Assembly (NCBI GenBank): GCA_964511025.1
Contig: CAZEDK010000007.1
Location: 1-42,698 of the forward strand
Origin: CAZEDK01 sp964511025
GTDB taxonomy: Bacteria > Patescibacteriota > Gracilibacteria > UBA1369 > GWF2-33-10
Direction: 5' to 3'
Length of the DNA stretch: 42,698 nt
Below, piece after piece: positions 1-11,600 of the stretch. The position numbers and the translations under genes are program-made. The number at the start of each line of letters is the position of its first letter. The first letter of the stretch is position 1. The notes below the pieces were generated by a model, which did not search any database, was not told the origin of the DNA, and saw nothing but the letters and a program-made list of their open reading frames with translations.

Positions 1-673
1 AAGTGAGTTGTCCGAAAAAATCGGACAACTGAAAATGAAATCATCTGATGGAAAGTTTTATGAAACAGATGTTTTGGATACAGAAAATATTTTGAGGCTT
101 GTCCAGTCTATACCAAGTCCAAAAGCTGAACCTTTTAAACTGTGGTTAGCAAAAGTTGGCCATGAAAGAATAGAAGAGACAGAAGATCCTGAGCTTGCCT
201 TTGAAAGAGCGATGCAAACCTATCTCAAAAAAGGATATTCCAAAGAGTGGATCAATCAAAGACTTAAAAGCATTGAAGTGAGAAAAGAATTAACTGATGA
301 GTGGCAAGCCAAAGGTATGAAAGAAGGACTAGAATATGCGATTTTGACCGATGAAATAACGAAAGCTTGGGCAGATAAATCGGTTAAAGAATATAAAAAA
401 TTTAAAAATCTGAAAAAAGAAAATTTGAGGGATAACATGACGAATCTGGAGTTGGTTTTGAATATGCTTGCTGAAGTCTCAACTACTGAAATTTCCAAAA
501 AGCAACAGCCAAAAGGATTAATAGCAAATAAAAATATTGCCAAGAAAGGTGGGAATGTAGCAAAACAAGCAAGAATAACTTTAGAAAAACAAACAGGATC
601 AAGTGTCTTATCTTCGAAAAACGCAAAAATGCTGAGGAATAATCAAAATAAATTTTTAAATAATCAGCAATAA
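1..673 (+). CDS. Bro-N/DinD-like protein, 5' end cut off by window edge
   Basis: The frame is open to the first base of the window, so the start lies outside. The visible codons begin S-E-L-S-E-K and run to a TAA at 671-673. The block around QSIPSPKAEPFKLWLAKVG and the following ERIEETEDPELAFERA match, from memory, the Bro-N/KilA-type antirepressor family that includes DNA-damage-inducible protein D. The missing part should be most of the N-terminal Bro-N DNA-binding domain (about 60-80 residues). The second half contains KEWINQRLKSIEVRKELTDEW and LRDNMTNLELVLNMLAE, both typical of this family, and ends in a basic Lys/Asn-rich tail. Family members are found in phages and as chromosomal damage-inducible proteins; DinD in E. 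coli is LexA-controlled and affects RecA. A LexA gene lies 25 kb away in this window. The exact role here is unknown. Confidence 0.8.
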   Translation, partial: SELSEKIGQLKMKSSDGKFYETDVLDTENILRLVQSIPSPKAEPFKLWLAKVGHERIEETEDPELAFERAMQTYLKKGYSKEWINQRLKSIEVRKELTDEWQAKGMKEGLEYAILTDEITKAWADKSVKEYKKFKNLKKENLRDNMTNLELVLNMLAEVSTTEISKKQQPKGLIANKNIAKKGGNVAKQARITLEKQTGSSVLSSKNAKMLRNNQNKFLNNQQ

Positions 674-698
674 TAATGCTACTTTAGTTGTTATTATT
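669..698 (+). terminator. AT-rich stem-loop after the DinD-like gene
   Basis: AATAATAA at 669-676 pairs with TTATTATT at 691-698 around a 14-base loop, overlapping the stop codon of the first gene. There is no clean T-run after it, so terminator function is only a guess. Confidence 0.25.
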
Positions 699-707
699 CG
701 ATTTAAC

Positions 708-734
708 TTGGCATTTTCAATTTTTGGATATAAG
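708..734 (+). promoter_or_regulatory. Possible promoter for gatB-rnhA
   Basis: TTGGCA at 708-713 and TATAAG at 729-734 are separated by 15 bases, slightly short for a sigma-70 type promoter. Transcription would begin near 741, which would leave almost no leader before the ATG at 748 and favours the ATG at 766 as the true gatB start. Confidence 0.35.
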
Positions 735-747
735 CTGAATTAGGTTA

Positions 748-2211
748 ATGAATTTTGATTACATTATGTCAAATTATGAATTGGTTATCGGGATAGAGGT
801 TCATGCAAGAATTTCTACAAAATCTAAGATGTTTTGTTCTTGTAGTAATGATTTTTTTGGAAAAGCTCCGAATTCTCATGTCTGTGAAATATGTATGGGA
901 TTTCCTGGCACTTTACCGGTTTTGAACAAAAAAGCCTTAGAAAATGGCGTCAAAGCTGCTCTTGCGCTTAATTGTACAATTCCGCAAAGATCAGTTTTTG
1001 ATCGTAAGAATTATTTTTATCCTGATTTGCCAAAAGCTTATCAAATTTCTCAGTATGACAATCCAATTTCACAAAATGGTTATATAGATATAGAAGTTGA
1101 TGGTCAGAAAATTAGAATTGGTATTACAAGATTGCACCTTGAGGAAGATGCCGGTAAATTGACTCATGTCTCGTCAGGTACCTTGTGCGACTTCAATAGA
1201 TGTGGTACGCCTCTTATGGAGATTGTCTCTGAGCCTGATATTAGGTCGAAGGAGCAGGCGTCGGCTTATGCAGAAGAGCTTCAGAGGATTCTTAGATATG
1301 TTGGTGCAGCAGATTGCGATATGGAAAAAGGCGGGATGAGATTTGATGCAAATATTTCTCTTAGGCCAATAGGTCGTCAGGAATTTGGAACAAAAGTGGA
1401 AATCAAAAATCTCAATTCTTTCCGAAGTCTTGAAAAAGCGATTGAATATGAATTCCAACGTCAATCTGAATTGTTGGATAAGGGTGAAAAAATTGTACAA
1501 GAGACTAGAGGATTTGATGACGCTAGACAGATTACTGTTTCTCAAAGAACAAAAGAAGAAGCGAATGATTATAGATATTTCCCTGAACCTGATTTGCCGA
1601 CTTTGGATATAGAAGCAGATTATGTTGCGAAGTTGAGATCGATGCTTCCTGAATTGCCTTTTTATCGAAAAGAAAGATTTGTCAAAGAATATGCTTTGCA
1701 TGAAGATGATGCAAGAGTGTTAATTGCGGATCCTATGCTTGCTGATTATTTTGAAACAGTTGTTAAGCTTTCTTCTGATCCAAAACGTTCTGCTGCTTAT
1801 ATTACTACACATTTGATTGGACTCATGAAGGCAGAAAATGTGAATGATTTTTCTAATATCAAAATATCCGCTGAAAATTTGGCTGAACTGATTATAATGA
1901 TTTCTAAAGGTGACGTTACGAATAATATTGGCAAACAGGTTGTTGAAATTATGTACAATGAAAGCAAAGATGCTAAGACTGTAATAGCTGAAAAAGGTTT
2001 TGCAGACAGCGGTTCAGATACGGATTTGGAAAATTGGGCGAGGGAAGCAATTGATCAAAATCCCGGACCTTTTGCGCAATATAAGGCTGGCAAAGAGTCT
2101 GTTATAGGCTTTTTCTTGGGACAAGTGATGCAAAAATCAAAAGGCAAGGCTGATCCAAATAAGGTGAAAGAAGTACTGGAGAGGATGTTGAAGGCTGAGA
2201 ATAATTTTTGA
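748..2211 (+). CDS. gatB: Asp-tRNA(Asn)/Glu-tRNA(Gln) amidotransferase subunit B
   Basis: GatB is the tRNA-binding kinase/transamidation subunit of GatCAB, which converts misacylated Glu-tRNA(Gln) or Asp-tRNA(Asn) into Gln-tRNA(Gln) or Asn-tRNA(Asn) in the cytoplasm. The protein has the expected length (487 aa), the N-terminal YELVIGIEVHARI, the zinc-type cysteines CSCS and CEIC near residues 30-50, and the signature RKNYFYPDLPKAYQISQYD. The C-terminal YqeY-like tail with DPNKVKEVLERML is complete. A more family-like start is the ATG at 766 (M-S-N-Y-E-L), seven codons downstream; 748 has a weak AGG upstream. rnhA follows after 9 bases, so the two are probably cotranscribed. gatA and gatC are not in the window. 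Confidence 0.96.
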   Translation: MNFDYIMSNYELVIGIEVHARISTKSKMFCSCSNDFFGKAPNSHVCEICMGFPGTLPVLNKKALENGVKAALALNCTIPQRSVFDRKNYFYPDLPKAYQISQYDNPISQNGYIDIEVDGQKIRIGITRLHLEEDAGKLTHVSSGTLCDFNRCGTPLMEIVSEPDIRSKEQASAYAEELQRILRYVGAADCDMEKGGMRFDANISLRPIGRQEFGTKVEIKNLNSFRSLEKAIEYEFQRQSELLDKGEKIVQETRGFDDARQITVSQRTKEEANDYRYFPEPDLPTLDIEADYVAKLRSMLPELPFYRKERFVKEYALHEDDARVLIADPMLADYFETVVKLSSDPKRSAAYITTHLIGLMKAENVNDFSNIKISAENLAELIIMISKGDVTNNIGKQVVEIMYNESKDAKTVIAEKGFADSGSDTDLENWAREAIDQNPGPFAQYKAGKESVIGFFLGQVMQKSKGKADPNKVKEVLERMLKAENNF

Positions 2212-2220
2212 ATTTTTTTA

Positions 2221-2652
2221 TTGTCTATTTCTATCTACACAGATGGTAGCTGTATTGGTAATCCAGGGCCGGGAGGCTGGGCTTTTGTGATTTTGAAAGA
2301 TAGAGAAATTTTGACAAAAGGAAAGGGGAGACAGATGGATACGACAAATAATAGGATGGAGTTGGTAGCTGTGATAGAAGGACTAAAGGTAGTACAAAGG
2401 ATAAAGGATAAAGGAGAAAGTTTGGTACAGATTTTTTCTGATTCGAATTTGATTATCTCTACTATGACTCAAAATTGGAAAAAGAAGAAAAATCTGGATT
2501 TGTGGAAGAAATTAGATGAAGTATTAACGTCTTTTCGGAAAGTAAATATTGCAGTTGATTGGAACTGGGTCAAGGCTCATAATGGTGAAGAATTTAATGA
2601 AATGGTTGATCAAATGGCGAATGGAGAGGCTACGGCGCTAAGAGGATTTTGA
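2221..2652 (+). CDS. rnhA: Ribonuclease HI
   Basis: Cleaves the RNA strand of RNA-DNA hybrids. The 143-aa protein has the full RNase H fold signature: YTDGSCIGNPGPGGW at the N terminus, catalytic acidic residues D8, E47 (in NNRMEL), D74 (in FSDS) and D130 (in EMVDQMA), and H120 in VKAHNG, matching the E. coli D10/E48/D70/D134/H124 set in order and spacing. The start is TTG at 2221, just after the gatB stop, with no good ribosome-binding site, which suggests translation coupled to gatB. Its last 23 bases overlap the 3' end of the convergent giant gene. Confidence 0.95.
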   Translation: MSISIYTDGSCIGNPGPGGWAFVILKDREILTKGKGRQMDTTNNRMELVAVIEGLKVVQRIKDKGESLVQIFSDSNLIISTMTQNWKKKKNLDLWKKLDEVLTSFRKVNIAVDWNWVKAHNGEEFNEMVDQMANGEATALRGF

Positions 2653-5600
2653 CTGTGTTGCTTAATTTAAAAATGACTTTGTTTGCGGAATCTGTAATTG
2701 CTGCGTAGACAAAATCTCCTGCAGTCATGTCGGCTGTGTTTTCTAATGCAGATTGACATGGACAACTTAGACATTCAGCTGCAATACCATAAATGCCCTG
2801 ATCTAAGTTATTTAGAAATGCGTCACTTGCAGTTAATCCATTTGCAGTGATCTTGTTGTCATCTTCTTTGTTTAACGGGTCTGTTCCTCTTAGTACTTCT
2901 TGATAATCGCTTACGCCACCAAGGTCAGTATCAGCTTTGTTCGGATCAGTAGAATATTTGTTTTCTTCCGGATTGGATAAACCATCTTTGTCATAATCAT
3001 CATCAAAGCTATTATTAGGATCAGTATTTTCAGTTGTGATTTCATCATAATCAGAAACGCCTCCGCTATCTGAATCTGTTGAATAAGGATCAGTGCCGGC
3101 AGCTACTTCTTCTGCATTGGTTAATCCATCGTTATCTTCATCAGTATTCGATTCAAGTGGATCACTTAGGTTTTTTATTTCAGCTCCATCTGTGACGCCA
3201 TCCGAGTCTGAATCAGCATTGTTTGGATCTGTTTTATAATTTGCTTCGTTTTGATTAGGGATTCCATCATTGTCACTGTCATATTCGTAACAGTTATACA
3301 TATCAAAAACTCTATCAGCTATTTCTATAAATTTACCCCTAGTTAATTCGAGCTTTGGATCTTTTGCTTCTTTTTCAGTTAGTATAGAATTTTTGATCGC
3401 CATAGAAAGCCAGTTTGTGTACCAAGGTTCTGATTGCGTTATTTCTTCCAAATCTATAATAGTTTTCCCATATAAAGTTATAAATTTATTAAGCACTTCT
3501 AAAATTATTTTTGTTTGTTCAGCGATGTTAATAGTCGCATGTGGCTTGAAATCAGTCAGTCCTGTTTTTTCATCTAATGTATCCAAATAACCTGTAATGA
3601 ATCCTTGAAGAAAAGACTCTTTTGTGTGCGCGTATTCCCATTGTTCGGAGTTTTTTAAATTAACGTCATTGAAAACTTGCGGTGCCAGATACGCTTCAGG
3701 TCTTGGTTCCACGCAAAGCATACCATTCATAATTCTTGTAAATTCAGCTCTGCTAATTTTTTCCTCAAGTTTTAGATTAAATGCTTCTCCTTCTTGCTGA
3801 CCAAATAAAACATTATTTTCAAAAAGCGTTTTTATAGTATCGTAGAGTGGATTTTCAGGATCAATGTCATCAAAAGGTGAAATTTCTTTTTTTAGCGGCT
3901 GCGGATCTTTGTCGTCACGAATTTTGTCAGCATCGCTATCTGCATTGTTAGGATTAGTGCCAGATTTGTATTCTTCTAAATTGCTTATTGTATCCAAGTC
4001 TTTATCTTCATTTGCGTCTTTTGCATCCAAAGGATTTAGTTGATAAATTAATTCAGAGCTGTCAGGTATTCCATCTGAGTCTGAATCTTTTTTATTTTCT
4101 TCTTCTGCTAGATCTATGTCTGTATCTTCAATTAGCAAACTTTCAATTTTTTCTTCTCCTTCAGTGGCAATATACACTTCAGCTATGACTTCATTGTTTT
4201 TACTTGTATCTTGTATCTCAATTATTAGAGGATCTTCAATATTGTCAGCTTTTGTAGGCGCAAGATCGAGATTGTCTGAAAGTAAATAAATATTTCCATT
4301 AGCTGCGATTAATATGATTCGTTTCTTTTCTTTATCGAGAATTTCAAGTCCGCCAGGATAAACACTGTCATCTCCCGGTAAAGTGTTATAAGTCAGTGAA
4401 TCTTTGATATTTCTTATATAGATTCCGTTTAAATCCATGACGTTTTCTTTTGTAATAGAGAAATCTTTATTTACGATCCGTACATCTGTATTGATATCCG
4501 GTACTATAATTGAAGAGAAAATTATTTCAGCATTTTGTGTGAGTACAGAAAGTCTTGTAGGAGAATTGTTGTCGGCTGGAAAAATATCTGTTATGTAAGT
4601 TGAGTTGTAGTCCTCATCTATTACTATCCTTGGTCCGCTAGGATCCAGAGTCGCGATTATTTCACCTTCCGTATTTTTGATCAAATATTGATTTTCATTG
4701 TTGAGATCTGTGATTTCAAATTTACCATTTATATTGCTGTAATATCTCTTTTTTTCATCAATTGATGCTGTTTCAATAAAATCATATACACCATCCCTAT
4801 CTCTAAGTAATACAAAAGGCATATCGCTTTCAGCCGGACTAAATTCTCCTTCAATCATTCCACTAGTTTCTGTTGCAGTGCTAATTGTAATATCAGGAAC
4901 GTACAGTGATATTTCGAGATCAGCAGAACTTTTATTGCCTGCTCTGTCATAGACGCTTAGTCCTATATTTTTAGTTTCTAAATCTTCATAAGGACCGATT
5001 TGAATGATATTTTGATCTTTCCCTAATATTGCAAAGTCGTTTGTACTATCACCATCGCCATTCTTGTCATTTTTTGTATCTAAGTCCCAGCCATATAAAC
5101 TAATTTCACTGCTTGGATCAAAAGAAGCACTTGCATCCAATGTGGTTGATTTGAATATAGGCAGTTGCAGTTCCGTAATTCCAAGTGTTGCGGTAGGAAG
5201 GGTTTCATCCGCACAAATTTGTGGAGAAAGTAAAATTTTATTTCCAGGACTACTCAAATATCCTTCTTTATCAAAAGACTTAAGCTCTAAGAAAAATGTT
5301 CCATTTTCGAGTGTATATTCAATATTTGTGTTTTTTGTACTAGATAGCTCCATGAATTCAATGATTTCATTTTTATTGATATGAAATTTAGGACCATCCT
5401 TGAACTGTAAATCAGCTTCGGAGTTTTTTGTTGATAATATTGAGATACCCTTGAATAACATCATTCCTTTTTTTGCTTCTAATTCAGTAATAGTGCTTTT
5501 ATCAATTAACTCAATTTCGCCGTCTGTTATTTCAATTTGGCTGCCGAAATTTCCGCTTTCCACTTCGAGTACTTGATTTGCTGATAGCTTATAAATCGGA

Positions 5601-8600
5601 TTGAGATTTTCAATAATTTCTCCATTTTCATCTAATTCATTTATTTCAAAGTTGCTATCTTCAATTGCATGTATTAACCTTGCTGCGTTAAAAGTTTCTT
5701 TGCCTGATTTGAGAGTTTTATTTGCAAAGCTTGTCAAATTTATATTGCCATCTACATTAGAGATAATGATATCCGGATTAGATAATGTCGGCCATTTAGT
5801 TTGTTGATTTGTTTGCAGCTCTGTAATGATTTTATCGGCAAAATTAATAATCAAGTGAGCATTTTCCTTTGTTGCAAAACTGCTTGAGATTTTGAAAACC
5901 TTACTGTCATCCACTAAATTTAGCTGCATATCTCCACTTTTTAATATCAATTTCAATGAATCTTGTCCCAAGGCAGGTATTTCTAAATTAATTATTCCTT
6001 CAATTATTGCTGTACTTCCGTCAGCAAATGAAAGTTCAATTTCAGCAGTATCTGAACTTTCTATCAAATCCCCTGTAGAGACATATTCCTCATCGCTTGT
6101 ACTTGATTTCGTTATAGCAATGTCTCCATCAAGAATTTTGTATTTTGCAAGAGCGATATCTGTAAAATCTTCAAGCTTGATTTCGTCAAAGTTGCTATTT
6201 GGGATGATAAATAATTTTCTTGAGGCTGTTTTTTTCTCATTTATATCAAAATGTGTACGCGATTTTTTGATTGTTGCGAGATATCCATATATAGTTTTTA
6301 GCTTCGATTCATATAGGAAATTAAAATTAACTGCCTGATCTGAATTTGTAAAATTATTTAAATGATTAATGCTATTATATTTGACAGCCATATCTGAACT
6401 GGAACTTGCTTTTGGTGATCTTGTTATGTATTGCTTTTGTGAGTTTTTTGTAAAATTTTCTTTAAAGTATATATCGTTTCCTAAAGTGTATATGATGTCT
6501 TCATCAGAATCTTTGTCCATGTCCAAAAATACAAATTGGCTTTCTTTTTCACTTTCTGCAGAGTAATTCATCAAGTTCTCATTTATTTGTTTCTCGCTGT
6601 TAAAAATAAATATTCCTTTTTCCAAAATTGCCGGAGAAGAATTGTTGTTACTACTAGCATCTGACGTGGATTCATCAGCGATTAATTGGCTTTGTAAATC
6701 TGCAAGATTTTCTATTACAGATTGTAATTGATTGAAGGCCGGTGTCATTGGACTCTTTTGTGATGTCTCAATGTCAATATCTCTATTATCAAAAATTATT
6801 TCATTGTTATTTGAATTTTTTGCAAGTAAGAAATCATTCGTGTTTTTTACAAGTAATTTATAAAAATTATTATTTTCTCTTGAGGCATATAATCTTGAGT
6901 TCACTTCATTTTCCTCTTTCATATATGTGAGTAATTTTTCTCTGAGGTCTATATAAGGACTTATGTTATTAATATTTGCAATCTTGCGCTTTTTTATCTC
7001 ATCAAGCGTGTATTTTTTAGTTAATTCATTGATATCTATATTTTGATTTTCCGCACTTAAATAAATTGCTTTTTCGAATTCTCTACTTTCTTTGTAGTAA
7101 TTGCTTGTTTTGGAATTAATATTTTGTAATATTGTAAGCAAATTTTGTATGTCTTTATTCTCGAATTGATAACTTTGTGTGTCATCATTTGAATCATCCA
7201 GATCAAGTTTCTCATTTGCTTTTTCTTCAGCTTCTTTTATTTTCTTTTCAGCGGCATCTACAACTTCATCTATTTTATCTTGAATTTTTGAAAAAGACTC
7301 TTCTAATCCTGTTGATACATATTCTGTTGCTTCCTCTGAAAATTCATTAAAAGTTTCAGCCACTTTGCTTGAAGTATCAATTATAAATTTTGAATCAACA
7401 TTGAGATTTGTGTATCCATCAACTTTTATTAATTCGTACCAGTCAATTTTTTTGCCTTCTACGTCTTCAATTCCAAGGCTTAAGTCGATAGGTAATACCG
7501 GCGAAAGTGGGCGAGCTGTTAAATCTTCAATTGTAGTTTTTAAATTGAATTCCGGTGTTGGCACAAAACCGGATTTAATTATACAAAGGATACGAATTAA
7601 TTTACCTATAATTCCTATAGCAACTGTTAATTCATTTGGTAATTTTGGAAATTTAGGCGCAGGTGGCAAATTAGGTAATTTTGGAAAAGAAAGTGGTGGC
7701 AATTCAGGCAAATCTATAGAAAGATCAGGTGGAGGGGGGAGTAATTCCATAGCAGGCAAATCTATTTCAAGTCCGGGAATTGTTGGTAATTTGATTTGTG
7801 GTAATGGTGGTATCGTAATACTTTGGGCATCAAAACTGATTTCAGGCCAATATATCGTCAAGCCTGCTTGAATGTGTGACATATCAACAATGATATCAGG
7901 CCACTTAGGAAGATCGAGTATTGGTAATTCCGGTAAAAACACAAAAAGCTGTGCGATAAGTTGATATAATGTAAATCGCTGTGTTGTACATTTGTCACAG
8001 CCTTTTTGATAGTCAACGCTTAAATTAAGAAAAGCTTGCCATGTTTTTATTGCTTTTGTTGCGTTTCTTATCAAAGCGATCCATGTACCAGCTCGTTGGG
8101 CATTAGTTTCCACGTATCCAATTGTAAAATCAACAATAGCTTCGATGTAACATAAAATTTGATACACGTAATATAGTACTTCATCTTTTAAAGCTAAAAT
8201 TTGAAGAGGCAGTTCCCCATAAGCTTCCAAAGTATCAATGTTTTGTTGTACTGAAGCAATAACTTCTCCAATTTCTTTTTCCCAGCTAGCTTTTGTTTCT
8301 TTGCTCCAATTTTGAGATACTCTATCGAAATCATCTTGTAAATCCTGTATCCACAGTTTTGATTCTGTTACAAGTCTAGTAATTTCTTCGGGAGAAAGAG
8401 TTGGTAATTTGATAACTATATCTTGAGTTTTGATTTGTAAAAGCGGCATTTTATTTAAAGCCGTTAATATATCAGCAGGACCGGTGATTTTTTTGTTAAA
8501 TGCATTCGCCAAATCTTTGGAAGCTGTTTTTGTTTGACCTAGAAGTCCTCCTATATCTGGATATATAAATGTAATATCCGGTAAGTCCAGTAATGTTGTA

Positions 8601-11600
8601 AATTCTTTTGTTTGCCGTGCCCACCAGTCGGTTATAATACCCGGAAAGCCCGGTATTGAAATGTTAGCTTTTAAGTTGGCTGGAACTTTGTAATTGCCGA
8701 GATTGTAACTACTGACGCCTCCACTTTGGCTTCTCGCTTCGGAGATAGAACTTGAGCTTGATTTTCCATTTAAGCTTATTGCTATAGTGCCGTTTGCTGA
8801 CTGAATAAATTCATTTGCTTTTGAAAGCGCGCCTTCGATTGCTCCATTAATTTTTGCGCAAAAATCCGGTACTCCTGCCATTTTCAACAATTCCCAAATA
8901 GGTACCGCAGAAGAAAAACACTGTCCAACAGGGAAAGGTCCAATACATACAGATGCTCCTAGTCCTCCTGTTGTTGTTGGAGATACATATACTCGAAAAG
9001 GTCCTGGTGAAAAACACGTCGGCCCACTACATACAAATGGTGGATTAACTGTGGCGCCAAATATTGGCCAAACAATGGGATCAGGCATTATTGGTATACC
9101 TAAGATTTGAATAGTTCCAGGTGTGAGCAAAGAGATGTTAATTGGCAGAGCTAGACATCCGCCACTACAAGATAAAAGTGACATCAATGTATCCAGACCT
9201 CCCGCTAATTTATTCAAGGCTTCATTTTTATAATTTTCACCATTAAAAGCTTTTACGCTTTCAAATATATCTTCTGAATTACCTACCAAATTATCCCATT
9301 CATTTGGCAGTCCATCCTCATCATTGTCTCCTTCAGTTTGATTTTTTCTATAATTTGATACATCTTCCGGAGCTTCAGTCATCGTTTCATAAGTGTCAGG
9401 TATAAGGTTGCCATTATTATCAGGTGGAATAGTGACTGGTAAATCAGCATCAATATCTTCAACAGGGTTAGCGGGTAAATTTGGTTCAGAAAGCTTTTGA
9501 ATGTAATTAATCCGACCTTCTTTTGATTTACTCTGCGAGCTGATCTTAATTAGCTGTCCGGTTGGATTAGATTCTGTAGTCAGCATCATGTCAGGATAGT
9601 TGTCGTCATTTAATTTTGTAACTAATATTTTTACTTTTGGTATTGTGTCTTCTTTTTTGACTTGTGTCTGATATTCAAAAATAATGTTTTGTCCTTGATT
9701 TAAATTGATGTCTGCTATAATAAATGGTCGAGTTTGTGAAGCGGTTTTTGTTATTGTTGGACCTTTTTCTGTACATGTGATGCAAACGATAGAATTATCT
9801 ATATATTCCATTGAATATGGCACAATATCTATGTAGTTTAGATGTGTTAGATTATTTTGCCCACTATTTTTAATTTCAATTTTATACTTTACTATGTCAT
9901 TGGCTTCCAAGGTTCCTTCATTTAAGTCGTATCCATATTTTGTAGAACTTGCTAAATCTGAGATCGTGTCGATATAAGTTAATTCTCTTGTTTCACTGCC
10001 AAATGGAAATTTATAAAAATTAATATCATCTGATGTATTTAATGTGTTGTTAGTTGGCATATTATCAAATTCAACTATTAATTCTGAGAATAAATTTTCA
10101 GTTGAATCAATTTTGAGACCCAAGTTTGTGATTGATTGGCCATCTATGAGATCTTCTTTGTCAAATTTTGCAAAAGGATTATTTCTAGTATTTGTTGTTT
10201 TCACTTTTGCTTCTTTGAATGATCCGTTCTTGTTATAAAATGCTATTACGTTTGCCAGTTCATCACTAATTACAAAATCAATATAAGAATCATTATTTAA
10301 GTCTGTTGTGTGTATTTCATTAATTCTGCCCTTGATATCAAGTGGTAGATATTCTCTTTCGAAGACTCCTTCTTTATTCCAGTATATATAACTACAGCTC
10401 ACTTCATTTGAAAGACAACTAGTCTCTGTTGAGATGATTAAATCCGTAAATCCATCTTTGTTAAAATCTCCTTTGTCTATTGCCCTTATTCTATTGCTAA
10501 CAAATAAAATATCTCCTTTGCTTTTAATTTTATTACTGCCTTGATTTTGTATTAACTTAATTGTTCCGTCTTCAAATACAAGCAATAAATCCTCATTTGC
10601 ATCATTATCATAATCAAATGGTGCAATAATCTTTTTTATATTTTTATTTGTGGAATCTATTAGTTGACCTAAACCTTTGTCAAAGCCATGACTTGCAACT
10701 AAAGATTCATCAAATGGTAATTTGATCAAAGGATCTCCAATTAATATGCCTATATCAGATAAATAAGGTTGAGTAGCCTTTCCCAAATTAATTCCACTGG
10801 CAAATAGTAACAAATGTTTATTATCTCCATGAAAACCAATTCCTGTTTTTTCTTTTGCAGATTCTAAGCTTTGATAAGATGATCCGGGTTTTTGTTTTTT
10901 AGAAATATCAACTTCTTTATCAATAATAAAATATCCGTATCCATTTAAACTTGATTGTCCAAAATTAGCTTTTTCAAATCCTATAAATTCTGCATTTTTT
11001 GATTGTTCTATATATATTCCTTCTTCAGATAGAGTCTCTATGCTTTCTTCTGTCTTAAGTATTTTGACATTTTTATCTTGATTAATTGGGATTAAGATTT
11101 GTCCTATTTTTTGATTATTTTCAGTTATATCAAATGTGATACTGTCTTTGTTGTTTACAAAAGTTAGATCGATATTTTTGTCTAATAATTGAATCGCAGC
11201 TTTTTCTGTAATGGTCATCAAAGTTTTCCCGTTTTTATTTAGAGTTATTATTTTTGATTTAATTTTATCTTCAGAAAATTTATTTTGTTTTATTTTCGTT
11301 TCTTTTTCTGTATAGCTCAGGCTGTAATCAGATAAATTATCAGAAACAGCTATTTGTATTTTGCCATCATTAATTAACTGATCTTCATTTTGATAAGTTT
11401 TTATGATTTCTAATTCTTTATTATTTATTAAATAATAAATTTTTGCCAAAGCCTTTTTTTCAAGTGGATCTGTAAATTGTACCGCAAATGCACTAAATAG
11501 ATCTTTTGATGCAACGAAACTTAAATACCCATAATTTTCATCAATGAGATCTATCTGTCCGTTAGCTTTGATTGCTCCTATGCGTAATGATTTTTCAGTA

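Noticed and set aside
1174..1701. 175-codon minus-strand open frame opposite gatB
   Set aside because: Lies wholly within the well-supported gatB and has no family features.
2209..2652. Alternative genetic code with TGA as glycine, known in some CPR groups
   Set aside because: TGA ends gatB and rnhA exactly at the expected protein lengths.
2860..3290. CRISPR-like or tandem DNA repeats in the 3' part of the giant gene
   Set aside because: The repetition is at the protein level (TSP3 Asp-rich units); DNA copies are diverged and there are no spacers. No CRISPR array or cas gene is seen anywhere.
5892..6338. 148-codon plus-strand open frame opposite the giant gene
   Set aside because: Ser/Leu/Ile-rich shadow of Asp/Glu/Lys-rich coding sequence; no recognisable domain.
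7365..7871. 168-codon plus-strand open frame rich in Gly/Ser inside the giant gene
   Set aside because: It is the antisense shadow of the proline-rich block (proline codons CCx read as GGx), with no ribosome-binding site or promoter.
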